DNA of 8,237 nucleotides from Deltaproteobacteria bacterium (GCA_031279525.1 JAITIH010000198.1:1-8237), one strand, 5' to 3'; counted from the first letter of the stretch, positions 1 to 5,635 are shown. A program made the numbers and translations. The notes: generated by a model from the sequence alone, not told the origin.

Positions 1-240
1 TTGACGCCAATTGTCGTGGGCCTTGGCGACCAAAAAAGCCCTAAAGGCCTCCAAAGGAGCCACAGGCCCGCCCGCGGGCCAACGGGCCTCAAACGCCGCG
101 GCCAGAGGCTTCTGGCCGCGGCCCCGCTTAAATATCGCCGCCCGCTGAAATCGCCCGTAAAGGCTTTCCCGTAAAAAACAAGCCCTTAAAAAACAAACCC
201 GCCAAAACCCCGACGAAACCCCGACGAAACCTTGGCCCAT
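1..240 (-). CDS. Possible 5' part of an unrecognised gene running off the left edge (doubtful)
   Basis: On the minus strand a frame is open from an ATG at 240 to base 1 without a stop, 80 codons. The stretch encoded by about 120-1 looks the most protein-like (it ends ...VAKAHDNWRQ, with alternating Ala, Leu, Phe and charged residues), whereas the first 40 codons, read through A/T-run sequence, look like noncoding DNA, so a later GTG or TTG could be the real start. Only a loose G-rich stretch precedes the ATG. Against it: a plus-strand frame is also open from 1 to about 173, and a 12-bp hairpin lies inside. I recognise no family. The sequence to the left decides whether the frame continues. 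Confidence 0.25.
   Translation of the reverse strand, partial: MGQGFVGVSSGFWRVCFLRACFLRESLYGRFQRAAIFKRGRGQKPLAAAFEARWPAGGPVAPLEAFRAFLVAKAHDNWRQ
95..122. repeat. Strong perfect hairpin, 12-bp stem, 4-nt loop
   Basis: Arms GCCGCGGCCAGA (95-106) and TCTGGCCGCGGC (111-122) are perfectly complementary around the loop GGCT. No T-run follows on either strand, so it is not a standard intrinsic terminator. A smaller inverted repeat lies just to the left: GGCCCG at 65-70 can pair with CGGGCC at 75-80, or AGGCCCG at 64-70 with CGGGCCT at 83-89. Confidence 0.6.
208..229. repeat. Two tandem copies of an 11-bp unit
   Basis: CCCCGACGAAA occurs twice back to back (208-218 and 219-229) in noncoding DNA. It is too short to say more; it may be slippage. 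Confidence 0.4.
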
Positions 241-253
241 AAACCCCCGCCCT

Positions 254-317
254 AAAAGCGTTCAGTTACGGCCGGAACCGCGAAATAAAAGAAACGGAAG
301 GGGGCTGTTTCTTAGAA
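254..317 (+). repeat. 64-bp interspersed repeat, copy 1
   Basis: This stretch matches 6854-6917 in the same orientation at 60 of 64 positions without gaps (differences at 263, 299, 301 and 306). Within it are a near-palindrome GTTACGGCCGGAAC (265-278, one mismatched pair) and a second inverted repeat AAGAAAC (289-295) / GTTTCTT (307-313). Neither is protein coding. The copy lies beyond the terminator of the Sel1-repeat operon. The family is not one I can name; plausible roles are a regulator binding site, a REP/MITE-like element, or the conserved part of a small RNA. Confidence 0.75.
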
Positions 318-327
318 TTCAGCCCCC
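300..327 (-). terminator. Hairpin overlapping repeat copy 1, possible back-up terminator on the minus strand
   Basis: GGGGGCTG (300-307) pairs perfectly with CAGCCCCC (320-327), giving an 8-bp GC-rich stem with a 12-nt loop. Read on the minus strand it is followed by a T-rich stretch (TTCCGTTTCTTTTATTT), so it could end transcripts that pass the main terminator at 361-394. The stem has no counterpart beside repeat copy 2. Confidence 0.35.
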
Positions 328-360
328 CAAAAAACCGCTCTAGTTAAAATTTTGCCCTCC

Positions 361-394
361 AAAAAAAACTCCCCAAAGGCCTTTTGGGGAGTTT
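361..394 (-). terminator. Intrinsic terminator of the Sel1-repeat operon
   Basis: A 12-bp perfect stem, AAACTCCCCAAA (366-377) with TTTGGGGAGTTT (383-394), has a 5-nt loop. On the minus strand it runs into eight T residues (the A-run 361-368). It starts 31 bases after the stop codon of the downstream Sel1 gene. Stem, loop and U-tract fit a Rho-independent terminator very well. On the plus strand only a weak TTTAAGCTT follows. Confidence 0.85.
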
Positions 395-425
395 AAGCTT
401 CTTAAAGGGTTAGCGCATTTGGCCC

Positions 426-1376
426 TCACTTTTTGGGCGGGGCGGCTGGGGCCGGGGCTGGGGCGGCCTGGGCCTGCTGCTGGGCGGCCTGGGCTTCTTT
501 CACGAAATTGTCTCGCCAAGCGGTGGCTTCTTTTTCGGCGGTCGTGACCTCGGCCGGCTTTAGCTTGTCCCTGACGTTGGCGATGGTGGTCTCTAAGGCG
601 GGGTTTTGGTTGTTAAAGGCTCGGGCCAACAAGAACCACTTTAGGGCCTGGACGTTATTGACCGGGCGACCTCGGCCGTCGCGGTAAACCACGGCCAGGT
701 TGAGCATGGCCTCGCTATTGCCAAACTTGGTCGCCTTGGTGAAGAGGTCAAAGGCCGTTTTGGGGTCGGATTTGATCCCCAACTGGCCCAAGATGTTGAC
801 GGCCCCTAGCTCGTTGATGGCCGGTGGGTAATTGGCCTCGGCGGACTTTTTCAGGTATTCCAGGGCTTTCCCCTGGTCGGCGGCCACGCCCTGGCCTATG
901 GCGTACATCCGGCTTAGCTTGAAGGAGGCCGGGGAGAGGCCTAGGTTAGCCGCCTTTTCGTAGCTCTGGAAAGCCGCCTTGAGATCTGTTTTGGTTCCCT
1001 GGCCGATCTCGTAGCAAGTCCCCACGTAGTAGTGCCCCTCGGGCAAGTTTTTGGCCGCGGCCTTCTTGTACCAGTCCAAAGAGATCCCGTAATTGCGCTT
1101 GTTTAGATCGGCGTTCGCGTGGATGAGGCCTAGGTTGACCATGGCCACGGGGTTGCCGGCCTGGGCGTCTTTGTTTAGCTGGTCAAAAAGCTCCTGCGGG
1201 GAGGGGGCGGCCTGGGCCTCTGCGTTTGGCTGGTTAACAAGCGCCTGTTGGGAGGGGGCGGCCTGGGCCGGGGCGGCTTGAGCCGGGGCGGCGGGTTTCG
1301 CGGGCTGGGCCAGGGCCGGCGAGGCCCACGCGGCTAGTAAAACGATTAAAATATAAAGGCGTGCCTTATTGAACAT
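426..1376 (-). CDS. Exported Sel1-repeat (tetratricopeptide-like) protein, downstream paralogue
   Basis: A 316-residue protein with an N-terminal Sec signal peptide (hydrophobic core about 8-18, likely cut after SPALA at 23) and an Ala/Pro/Gln-rich linker to about residue 60. Five Sel1-like repeats of 36-37 residues follow (about 74-110, 111-146, 147-182, 183-219, 220-255) with typical A..LG..Y..G.G and A..WY.KAA signatures. The end is helical with an Ala/Pro-rich tail ending PPKK. Sel1 repeats form alpha-solenoid scaffolds that bind other proteins; the partner is unknown, and the periplasm is the expected location. I chose the ATG at 1376 because GGAG (minus strand, 1385-1382) sits 5 nt before it; the GTG at 1382 would overlap that ribosome binding site. 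It follows its paralogue after 47 nt, so the two are probably co-transcribed. The linker holds a 51-bp tandem duplication (1168-1269). Confidence 0.85.
   Translation of the reverse strand: MFNKARLYILIVLLAAWASPALAQPAKPAAPAQAAPAQAAPSQQALVNQPNAEAQAAPSPQELFDQLNKDAQAGNPVAMVNLGLIHANADLNKRNYGISLDWYKKAAAKNLPEGHYYVGTCYEIGQGTKTDLKAAFQSYEKAANLGLSPASFKLSRMYAIGQGVAADQGKALEYLKKSAEANYPPAINELGAVNILGQLGIKSDPKTAFDLFTKATKFGNSEAMLNLAVVYRDGRGRPVNNVQALKWFLLARAFNNQNPALETTIANVRDKLKPAEVTTAEKEATAWRDNFVKEAQAAQQQAQAAPAPAPAAPPKK
1168..1269. repeat. 51-bp imperfect tandem duplication inside the Sel1 gene
   Basis: Units 1168-1218 and 1219-1269 agree at 43 of 51 positions, with an identical 18-base end (GAGGGGGCGGCCTGGGCC at 1201-1218 and 1252-1269). 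They encode AQAAPSQQALVNQPNAE followed by AQAAPSPQELFDQLNKD, so the duplication keeps the frame and lengthens the linker between signal peptide and repeats. Confidence 0.8.
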
Positions 1377-1423
1377 GTTCACTCCAGCCTAAAAAGGCGT
1401 TATTTTGGCTATTGACGGGGCCG

Positions 1424-2428
1424 TTAGCGGCGGTTGCCGCGGGAGGTCGGCTTGGCGGCCGGTTTTTTGGCCGGGGCCTTGGGAGCGGCGGCGGCGGCCG
1501 GCTTTTCGGGCTGCTTGGCCATCTCGGCGTTGGCGGCTTGCTGGAGGGCGTTAATCTTACTGACCAACGCGTCGATCCAGGCCTTGGCTTCCCCTTCCGC
1601 CTGGGCGATTTGCGTGGGGTTTAACTCATTTTTTACGGCTTGGACCATGCGGTCCATTTCCGGCTGCATATAGCCCACGTCCCGGGCCAGGATGAACCAC
1701 TTGAGGGACTGGACGACGTTTTTGGTCTGGCCCTCGCCGTTTAGGTAGCAGACGGCCAGGTTCCGCATGGATTCCCCGTAGCCGGCCTCGGCCCCTTTGG
1801 CGAAATACTCGAAAGCCGCGGTCTTGTCGATCCTTTGTTCCCACAAGCCATTGTAGCTAATGACCCCCAGCTCGTTGATGGCCGGAAGAAGACCGGAGTC
1901 GGCGGCTTTTTTAAGGAGCTTGATCCCTTCGGCCACGTTCTTTTTGACGTTTTCGCCGCGCAGGCTAAAGATGGCCAGCTGAAAGTCGGCCATGGGGAAG
2001 CCCCGGATGGAGGCCCGGCGGAGGTTATCCAAGGCCAGCGAGAGGTTAGGCGCGTCGCCCTGGCCGATGAGATAGCACATGCCCACGCTGTAGAAAGCGG
2101 CCGGCAGGTCTTTTTCGGCGGCTTTTTTATACCAATCGAGGGCTTTGGTGTAATCCCGGGGGGCCAAGTTGCCCTGCTCGTAGGTGGCCCCTAGCTCCAG
2201 CATGGCCTGGGCGTCGCCTTTTTCGGCGTCCTGGGTCTTAAGGATGAGGACCTTTTCCGGGTCAGAGAGGGCGTCGAAGTTGGAGGGCAGTTTGTATTTG
2301 GAAAGGTCCAGGCCCTGAAAGGTCTTGGCGGCGGGTTTGGCGGCCTGAGCGGCGGCGTCCGAGGCCCCTAGGGCGAGCCAAAGGCAGAAAAGGCTAAAAA
2401 TGGTGAAGGCTAAGGCGAAATGACGCAT
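1424..2428 (-). CDS. Exported Sel1-repeat (tetratricopeptide-like) protein, upstream paralogue
   Basis: A 334-residue protein starting at an ATG with AGGAG (minus strand, 2438-2434) five nt upstream. Residues 1-27 form a signal peptide (core about 5-21, likely cut at AAA/Q); there is no convincing lipobox despite Cys15. Five Sel1-like repeats cover about 71-107, 108-143, 144-179, 180-216 and 217-252, then a helical segment and a Lys/Ala/Pro-rich basic tail ending RGNRR. Repeat order and shared words (PAINELG in repeat 4, SLKWFILAR / ALKWFLLAR in repeat 5) mark it as a paralogue of the next gene and point to a local duplication. Such solenoids usually act as protein-binding scaffolds, often in envelope processes; nothing here tells the target. 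It is the first gene of the two-gene operon, downstream of a 507-base gap with an AT-rich block. Confidence 0.85.
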   Translation of the reverse strand: MRHFALAFTIFSLFCLWLALGASDAAAQAAKPAAKTFQGLDLSKYKLPSNFDALSDPEKVLILKTQDAEKGDAQAMLELGATYEQGNLAPRDYTKALDWYKKAAEKDLPAAFYSVGMCYLIGQGDAPNLSLALDNLRRASIRGFPMADFQLAIFSLRGENVKKNVAEGIKLLKKAADSGLLPAINELGVISYNGLWEQRIDKTAAFEYFAKGAEAGYGESMRNLAVCYLNGEGQTKNVVQSLKWFILARDVGYMQPEMDRMVQAVKNELNPTQIAQAEGEAKAWIDALVSKINALQQAANAEMAKQPEKPAAAAAPKAPAKKPAAKPTSRGNRR

Positions 2429-2935
2429 GGAGTCTCCTGGAAAAACGGCTCTGTTTTGGCGGATTTTAAGGCGATGGCCGCGGTCGCGGCGATGGTGGCC
2501 ATTTTAGGGCCCAAATTTTTTAAGTATATTGGATCATTTCTCGGAAAAAGAAAAGCGCTTTGGCTAGCGGAGCGTAGGGAGGGGCATTTAGCCGCCTAGA
2601 ATTTTTTAAATTTAGTCTAATTGATTATTTTTTTATTTAGTATAAAATCTCTATATTTTTTAATATATATCTTTATTTATTTTTAGAAATTTATAGTTAA
2701 TATAGATACTTGTTAGGTAGCGATAGTCGAACCGGAAAATATTAATTAAGGCCCTTAAAGTCTGGGCCCGAAAAAATCGTAAAGCGCTTACTCGAAATCA
2801 AAAGCCTGGCCCGAACGGCCCGGATCCGGCGGCCCTAAAAAAGTCCCCCATGGCTTTAAGGCCCGGCTAATCCCCCTCCTTCCAAAGGCCCTTAAGGCTC
2901 TTAGCCTTGGCCAGGGCTCTTAAGGGCCCTATTCA
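2429..2935. other. Intergenic region with an extreme AT-rich block, upstream of the Sel1 operon
   Basis: No gene is visible in these 507 bases. Positions 2601-2700 hold only 9 G or C in 100, against GC-rich surroundings. The block lies 170-270 bases upstream of the first Sel1 gene. On the minus strand TATACT at 2528-2523 is a possible -10 box, but no good -35 box precedes it, so the operon promoter stays unassigned. The palindrome CCGGATCCGG lies near 2820, and a nested inverted repeat closes the region next to modB. Confidence 0.6.
2887..2928 (-). terminator. Nested inverted repeat directly after modB, probable terminator
   Basis: GGCCCTTAAG (2887-2896) pairs perfectly with CTTAAGGGCC (2919-2928), 10 bp. 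The 22-nt loop contains a second near-palindrome (2903-2918, AGCC...GGCT). It begins 7 nt past the modB stop codon. No real T-run follows on the minus strand (only TTT), so termination is likely but not of the textbook kind; it could instead protect the mRNA 3' end. Confidence 0.45.
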
Positions 2936-3637
2936 TTAAGGATTGGGGCCCTGGTCCGCCCGGCGTTTGACTTTTCGGCGGGGGTTTAAAAGCTGGATGG
3001 CCATCATGGTCAGGACCGCGAAGGCCATGAGCCCGCCGGCCAGGACGTGGGCCCGGCCGTACTCCATGTTCTCGACGTAGACGTAGATCTGCATGGACAG
3101 GACTCGGGTCACGTTGGGGATGTTGCCGCCAATCATGAGGACGACCCCAAACTCCCCAATGGCGTGGGCGAAGGACATGACCGCGGCCGTCAAAAAGGCC
3201 GGCCTGGCCTGGGGCATAATCACGGTGAGAAAGGCGTCCAGGGCGTTGGCCCCCAAGGTGGCCGCGGCCTCCAAAGGTCGCTCTCCCAAGGCCTCGAAGG
3301 CGTTCTGAAGAGGCTGAACCACGAAGGGCATGGAGCAGATGACCGAGGCCGCGACTAGCCCGGAAAAAGTAAAGGGCAGGGTGGGGATCCCCAAAGCCTT
3401 AAAGGCTTTCCCCACTGGCCCCAAAGGGCCTAAGGTGACCAAAAGGTAAAAGCCTAAGACCGTCGGCGGCAGGACCAAGGGCATGGTGACCACCGACCCG
3501 ATAAGGCGTCGAAAGAAGGTGTCGCCGCGGCTGAGCCACCAAGCTAACGGGGAGCCAAGCAAAAGGGTGAATAAGGTCGTGGTCGCCCCGAGCTTGAGAG
3601 ACAGTCTAATGGCGTTTATATCGGCGTCGGTGAGCAT
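2936..3637 (-). CDS. modB: Molybdate ABC transporter permease ModB
   Basis: A 233-residue inner-membrane protein, normal length for ModB. It begins in family style (MLTDADINAIRLSLKLG, then PLAWWLSR at about 30-37). Several hydrophobic spans follow (about 12-35, 45-70, 92-112, 147-170, 198-218), with the ABC permease EAA loop at about 122-142 (EAAATLGA ... IMPQARP) that docks on the ATPase, and the ModB-typical AIGEFGVVLMIGGNIP at 159-174. It forms the channel that moves molybdate or tungstate from ModA into the cytosol at the cost of ATP hydrolysed by ModC. modA lies upstream on the same strand but 281 bases away, which is unusual, and no modC follows. The ATG has no Shine-Dalgarno sequence; an in-frame stop lies four codons upstream (TAA TCC AAA ACA ATG), so the start cannot move far upstream. 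Confidence 0.93.
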   Translation of the reverse strand: MLTDADINAIRLSLKLGATTTLFTLLLGSPLAWWLSRGDTFFRRLIGSVVTMPLVLPPTVLGFYLLVTLGPLGPVGKAFKALGIPTLPFTFSGLVAASVICSMPFVVQPLQNAFEALGERPLEAAATLGANALDAFLTVIMPQARPAFLTAAVMSFAHAIGEFGVVLMIGGNIPNVTRVLSMQIYVYVENMEYGRAHVLAGGLMAFAVLTMMAIQLLNPRRKVKRRADQGPNP

Positions 3638-3918
3638 TGTTTTGGATTATAAACTATTTTCCTGGCGGGTTGGGAGTTTTTTTGTTTTTTGGAGCTGAAA
3701 CCGGCGAGAGCCGGCCCATAAGGGCCGCTCTTCGCCGTTTTCAAGTCCGGGGCCGCGAGAGAGGGCCATTTTGGGCCGGCATTAGGTTAAAGCTAGCCAC
3801 AGGTCGCGAGCTTTTGGCCATGGCTAGCTTGCCATTAAGCTAGCTAACGCCAAGAGGGGCCTGGCGCTTAAGGCCAGCCTTGGCTTAGGCTAGTCTTGGC
3901 TGGCTAGGGGCTTTTAGG
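3638..3918. other. Spacer between modA and modB, CTAG-rich with inverted repeats
   Basis: These 281 bases hold no gene. CTAG occurs seven times between 3793 and 3926 (the last two overlap the modA end). Inverted repeats: AAGCTAGCCA (3790-3799) with TGGCTAGCTT (3821-3830); CGGCCC (3712-3717) with GGGCCG (3722-3727); CCGGC (3701-3705) with GCCGG (3710-3714) around GAGA. No good minus-strand terminator is visible, so read-through from modA into modB remains possible. Confidence 0.6.
3646..3651 (-). promoter_or_regulatory. Perfect -10 box (TATAAT) eight bases before modB
   Basis: On the minus strand TATAAT is followed by CCAAAACA and then the modB ATG, so transcription from it would start at or within a base or two of the start codon. 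No TTGACA-like -35 box lies at 16-18 bp, and there is no extended -10 TG. It fits a leaderless modB transcript but may be chance. Confidence 0.3.
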
Positions 3919-4707
3919 CTAGCTAGCCTTCTTCATGGGAGCGTCGACCTCTTCCAGCTCGTAGCCGTAGGAAAGGATGACTTTCCTGGCGTCGGGGTCG
4001 GTTTTGACGTAGTCGGCGAAGGCCTGGGCGGCCGCGCTGTCCTGGCCGGGCTTTAGGATCACCAGGTCTTGGAGAATGGGCGAGTAGAGGTCGGACGGAA
4101 CGTTCCAAACCGAGCCTTCGGTCAGCTTGCCGTCCTTGCAGACCTGCGACCAGGCAATGAAGGCGATCTGCGCGTTGCCGCTCTCGGCGAACTGGAAGGT
4201 CTGAGTAATGTTGTTGCCGGTCACGATTTTGGACTCTAAGGTTTTGTCTAAGCCTAGTTTAGCCAAAACCTCGTAGGCGGCCTTGCCGTAGGGAGCGAGC
4301 TTGGGATCGGCCACGGCCAGCTTTTCGAACTGGTTTTTCTTTAAGACGTCGCCCTTGTCGTCGACGTAGCGCGGCCGCTTGGACCACAGGGCCAAGGCGC
4401 CCTTGGCGTAGGTGAAGCGGCTGTTGGGTTTGATCAGGTTTTCGGCCTCAAGCTTTTGGGGCGTGGCCGAGTCGGCGGCCAAAAAGACCGCGAACGGGGC
4501 TTCCTGCTTAATTTGGGAGTAAAAGTTGCCAGTGGAGCCAAAGGACAATACGGCCTTGTGGCCAGTCTTAGCCTCGAAGAGCTTGGCGATTTCTTCGGCC
4601 GGCTTGGTGAAATTGGCGGCCACGGCCACTTGGAACTCGTCGGCCTGGGCGCTCAGGCCGAAAGAAAGGGAAAAAGCGACCAAAAGGGCCAGACAAAGTT
4701 TTTTCAT
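3919..4707 (-). CDS. modA: Molybdate/tungstate-binding periplasmic protein ModA
   Basis: A 262-residue ABC-transporter binding protein, normal length. Residues 1-22 are a Sec signal peptide (MKKLCLALLVAF..., cut after SAQA). Family motifs: VAVAANF at 27-33, LSFGSTGNFYSQI at 54-66, FLAADSATPQKL at 75-86, VADPKLAPYGKAA at 132-144 and GNNITQTFQFAESGNAQIAF at 164-183. Ser58 aligns with a known oxyanion-contacting serine of ModA; the first one is replaced by Asn32, as in other members of the AANF subgroup. It captures MoO4 or WO4 in the periplasm and delivers it to ModB. The frame is open 60 codons further upstream, but I chose the ATG at 4707: it starts the signal peptide and has GGAGG (minus strand, 4720-4716) 8 nt before it. 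Molybdate versus tungstate preference cannot be read here. Confidence 0.95.
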   Translation of the reverse strand: MKKLCLALLVAFSLSFGLSAQADEFQVAVAANFTKPAEEIAKLFEAKTGHKAVLSFGSTGNFYSQIKQEAPFAVFLAADSATPQKLEAENLIKPNSRFTYAKGALALWSKRPRYVDDKGDVLKKNQFEKLAVADPKLAPYGKAAYEVLAKLGLDKTLESKIVTGNNITQTFQFAESGNAQIAFIAWSQVCKDGKLTEGSVWNVPSDLYSPILQDLVILKPGQDSAAAQAFADYVKTDPDARKVILSYGYELEEVDAPMKKAS

Positions 4708-4776
4708 GAATCCTGCCTCCGCTAAACGATTAATAAATAGTTGAAAACGAATCCTGGCTTTTTGCGTCTCGTCGCC

Positions 4777-4814
4777 AAAAAAAATAGCTCGACCCGGCCA
4801 AAAGGCCCCGGTCG
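4777..4814 (-). terminator. Terminator-like hairpin in the modA leader (possible attenuator)
   Basis: CGACC (4790-4794) pairs with GGTCG (4810-4814), and GGCC (4796-4799) with GGCC (4804-4807) around a 4-nt loop, with a small internal loop between. On the minus strand, five bases after the stem, comes a run of eight T (A-run 4777-4784). The U-tract exists only on the modA strand. It lies between the predicted modA promoter and the start codon, about 70 nt before the ATG, where it could cause premature termination. The 5-nt gap between stem and U-run is longer than ideal. Confidence 0.4.
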
Positions 4815-4905
4815 CGACGTTAAAAAGGCTCCGACTTAAATTCAAGATTTGGCAACGAAACGTAGCGAAACTAAACATAAACGTCATTTAAAGCTAAGTT
4901 TCTTG

Positions 4906-4935
4906 AGTATATACATTTTAAATCCTGATTGTCAA
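4906..4935 (-). promoter_or_regulatory. Sigma70-type promoter for modA
   Basis: On the minus strand a perfect TTGACA (4935-4930) is followed after 18 bp by TATACT (4911-4906); TATATA with 16 bp overlaps it. Expected start is an A near 4899, giving a leader of about 190 nt before the modA ATG. It sits in an AT-rich island and is the best promoter match in the window. Confidence 0.7.
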
Positions 4936-4939
4936 CAGG
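4924..4939. promoter_or_regulatory. Imperfect palindrome over the modA -35 box, candidate operator
   Basis: CCTGATTGTCAACAGG reads as CCTG(A)TTG and CAACAGG, complementary arms of 7 bp with one extra A. It covers the -35 box of the modA promoter, so a bound regulator would block RNA polymerase. No classical E. coli-type ModE box is visible. The binding protein is unknown; the divergent HTH regulator is the obvious candidate. Confidence 0.3.
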
Positions 4940-5337
4940 TAATACCCTCAAAATCATCAATATTTTTTTGGAACGAAAAACGCGAGGCGCTAAGGGCAGG
5001 CGAGGTTAAACTAACCGGGTCGAGGGAAGTATTTTTTGACGAATCTTAATCTTCCGAGCGATTTCGTAGCCATTGAGCGGGGCTTAAATAGATCTGAACT
5101 GTTTTTTTTATGGTAAAAATTTTGGTAAACCACTGACTCTTTTTGAAGCATTATGATAAAATCGTTTTGGCCCAAAAAAAGCGTAAAATAATGAGGCTAG
5201 GGCTAGAGGCGCCAAAGCCGCCTCATTGGCCCGCCAATAGCCTCCGGCGCCCGCCCCTTTCGTCGGGTTCACGTTTAGTTGGGTTAAGGGCGGGCCATTA
5301 TGGCCCAAGGGGTATTTTCGCGATTAGGCGAGGCAGG

Positions 5338-5366
5338 TTGACGATTTCAAGCTATTGATTTTTATT
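5338..5366 (+). promoter_or_regulatory. Possible sigma70-type promoter for the HTH regulator
   Basis: TTGACG (5338-5343, 5 of 6 matches) is followed after 17 bp by TTTATT (5361-5366, 4 of 6) in AT-rich DNA. A start near 5373 would give a leader of about 280 nt. It is moderate in quality and is not the only candidate upstream. Confidence 0.3.
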
Positions 5367-5635
5367 TTAAGGTTTTTATGGCTTTTGATTAGTCAATAAT
5401 AGTTAGTTAAGTTTTTTCTGGTTTTTGGAAAAGCGTATTAAAACGGGACGCGAGTTGGCGAGGGGCGAGGCTAAAAAAGGCTTTCTGGCCTTTTTGGCCC
5501 CAAGGAGGCGGGCCCTCTAGCCGACGCGGGCCTTAACGAAACAAGCGGCCTTGGCCAAAAGGCCCGACTTTGGGGGTTTTTAGGGAAAGCCCCTTTAGCC
5601 GGGCTAAAAGGCCAAGCCTTACGATATTTTCCACT

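Noticed and set aside
265..313. Integron attC-like or parS-like site in the 64-bp repeat
   Set aside because: It lacks the paired RYYYAAC/GTTRRRY ends of attC, and its GAAAC/GTTTC arms are 11 bases apart, unlike the contiguous parS palindrome.
2700..2760. tRNA-like words (GTCGAACC) beside the AT-rich block
   Set aside because: No acceptor, D or anticodon arms can be laid out around them.
3646..4120. Classical ModE binding site at modA or modB
   Set aside because: No pair of TATAA-type half-sites with the ModE spacing was seen near either start; the AT-rich words are explained by promoter elements.
4708..4887. A 60-codon upstream extension of modA
   Set aside because: The frame is open, but it crosses the predicted leader and terminator-like hairpin; the ATG at 4707 begins a clear signal peptide and has GGAGG at good distance.
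4849..5049. Small plus-strand frame of 66 codons
   Set aside because: It runs across the modA promoter and shows no domain-like pattern or ribosome binding site.
5108..5308. Small minus-strand frame of 66 codons
   Set aside because: No recognisable family, no ribosome binding site seen, and it overlaps palindromes and AT-rich promoter-like DNA.
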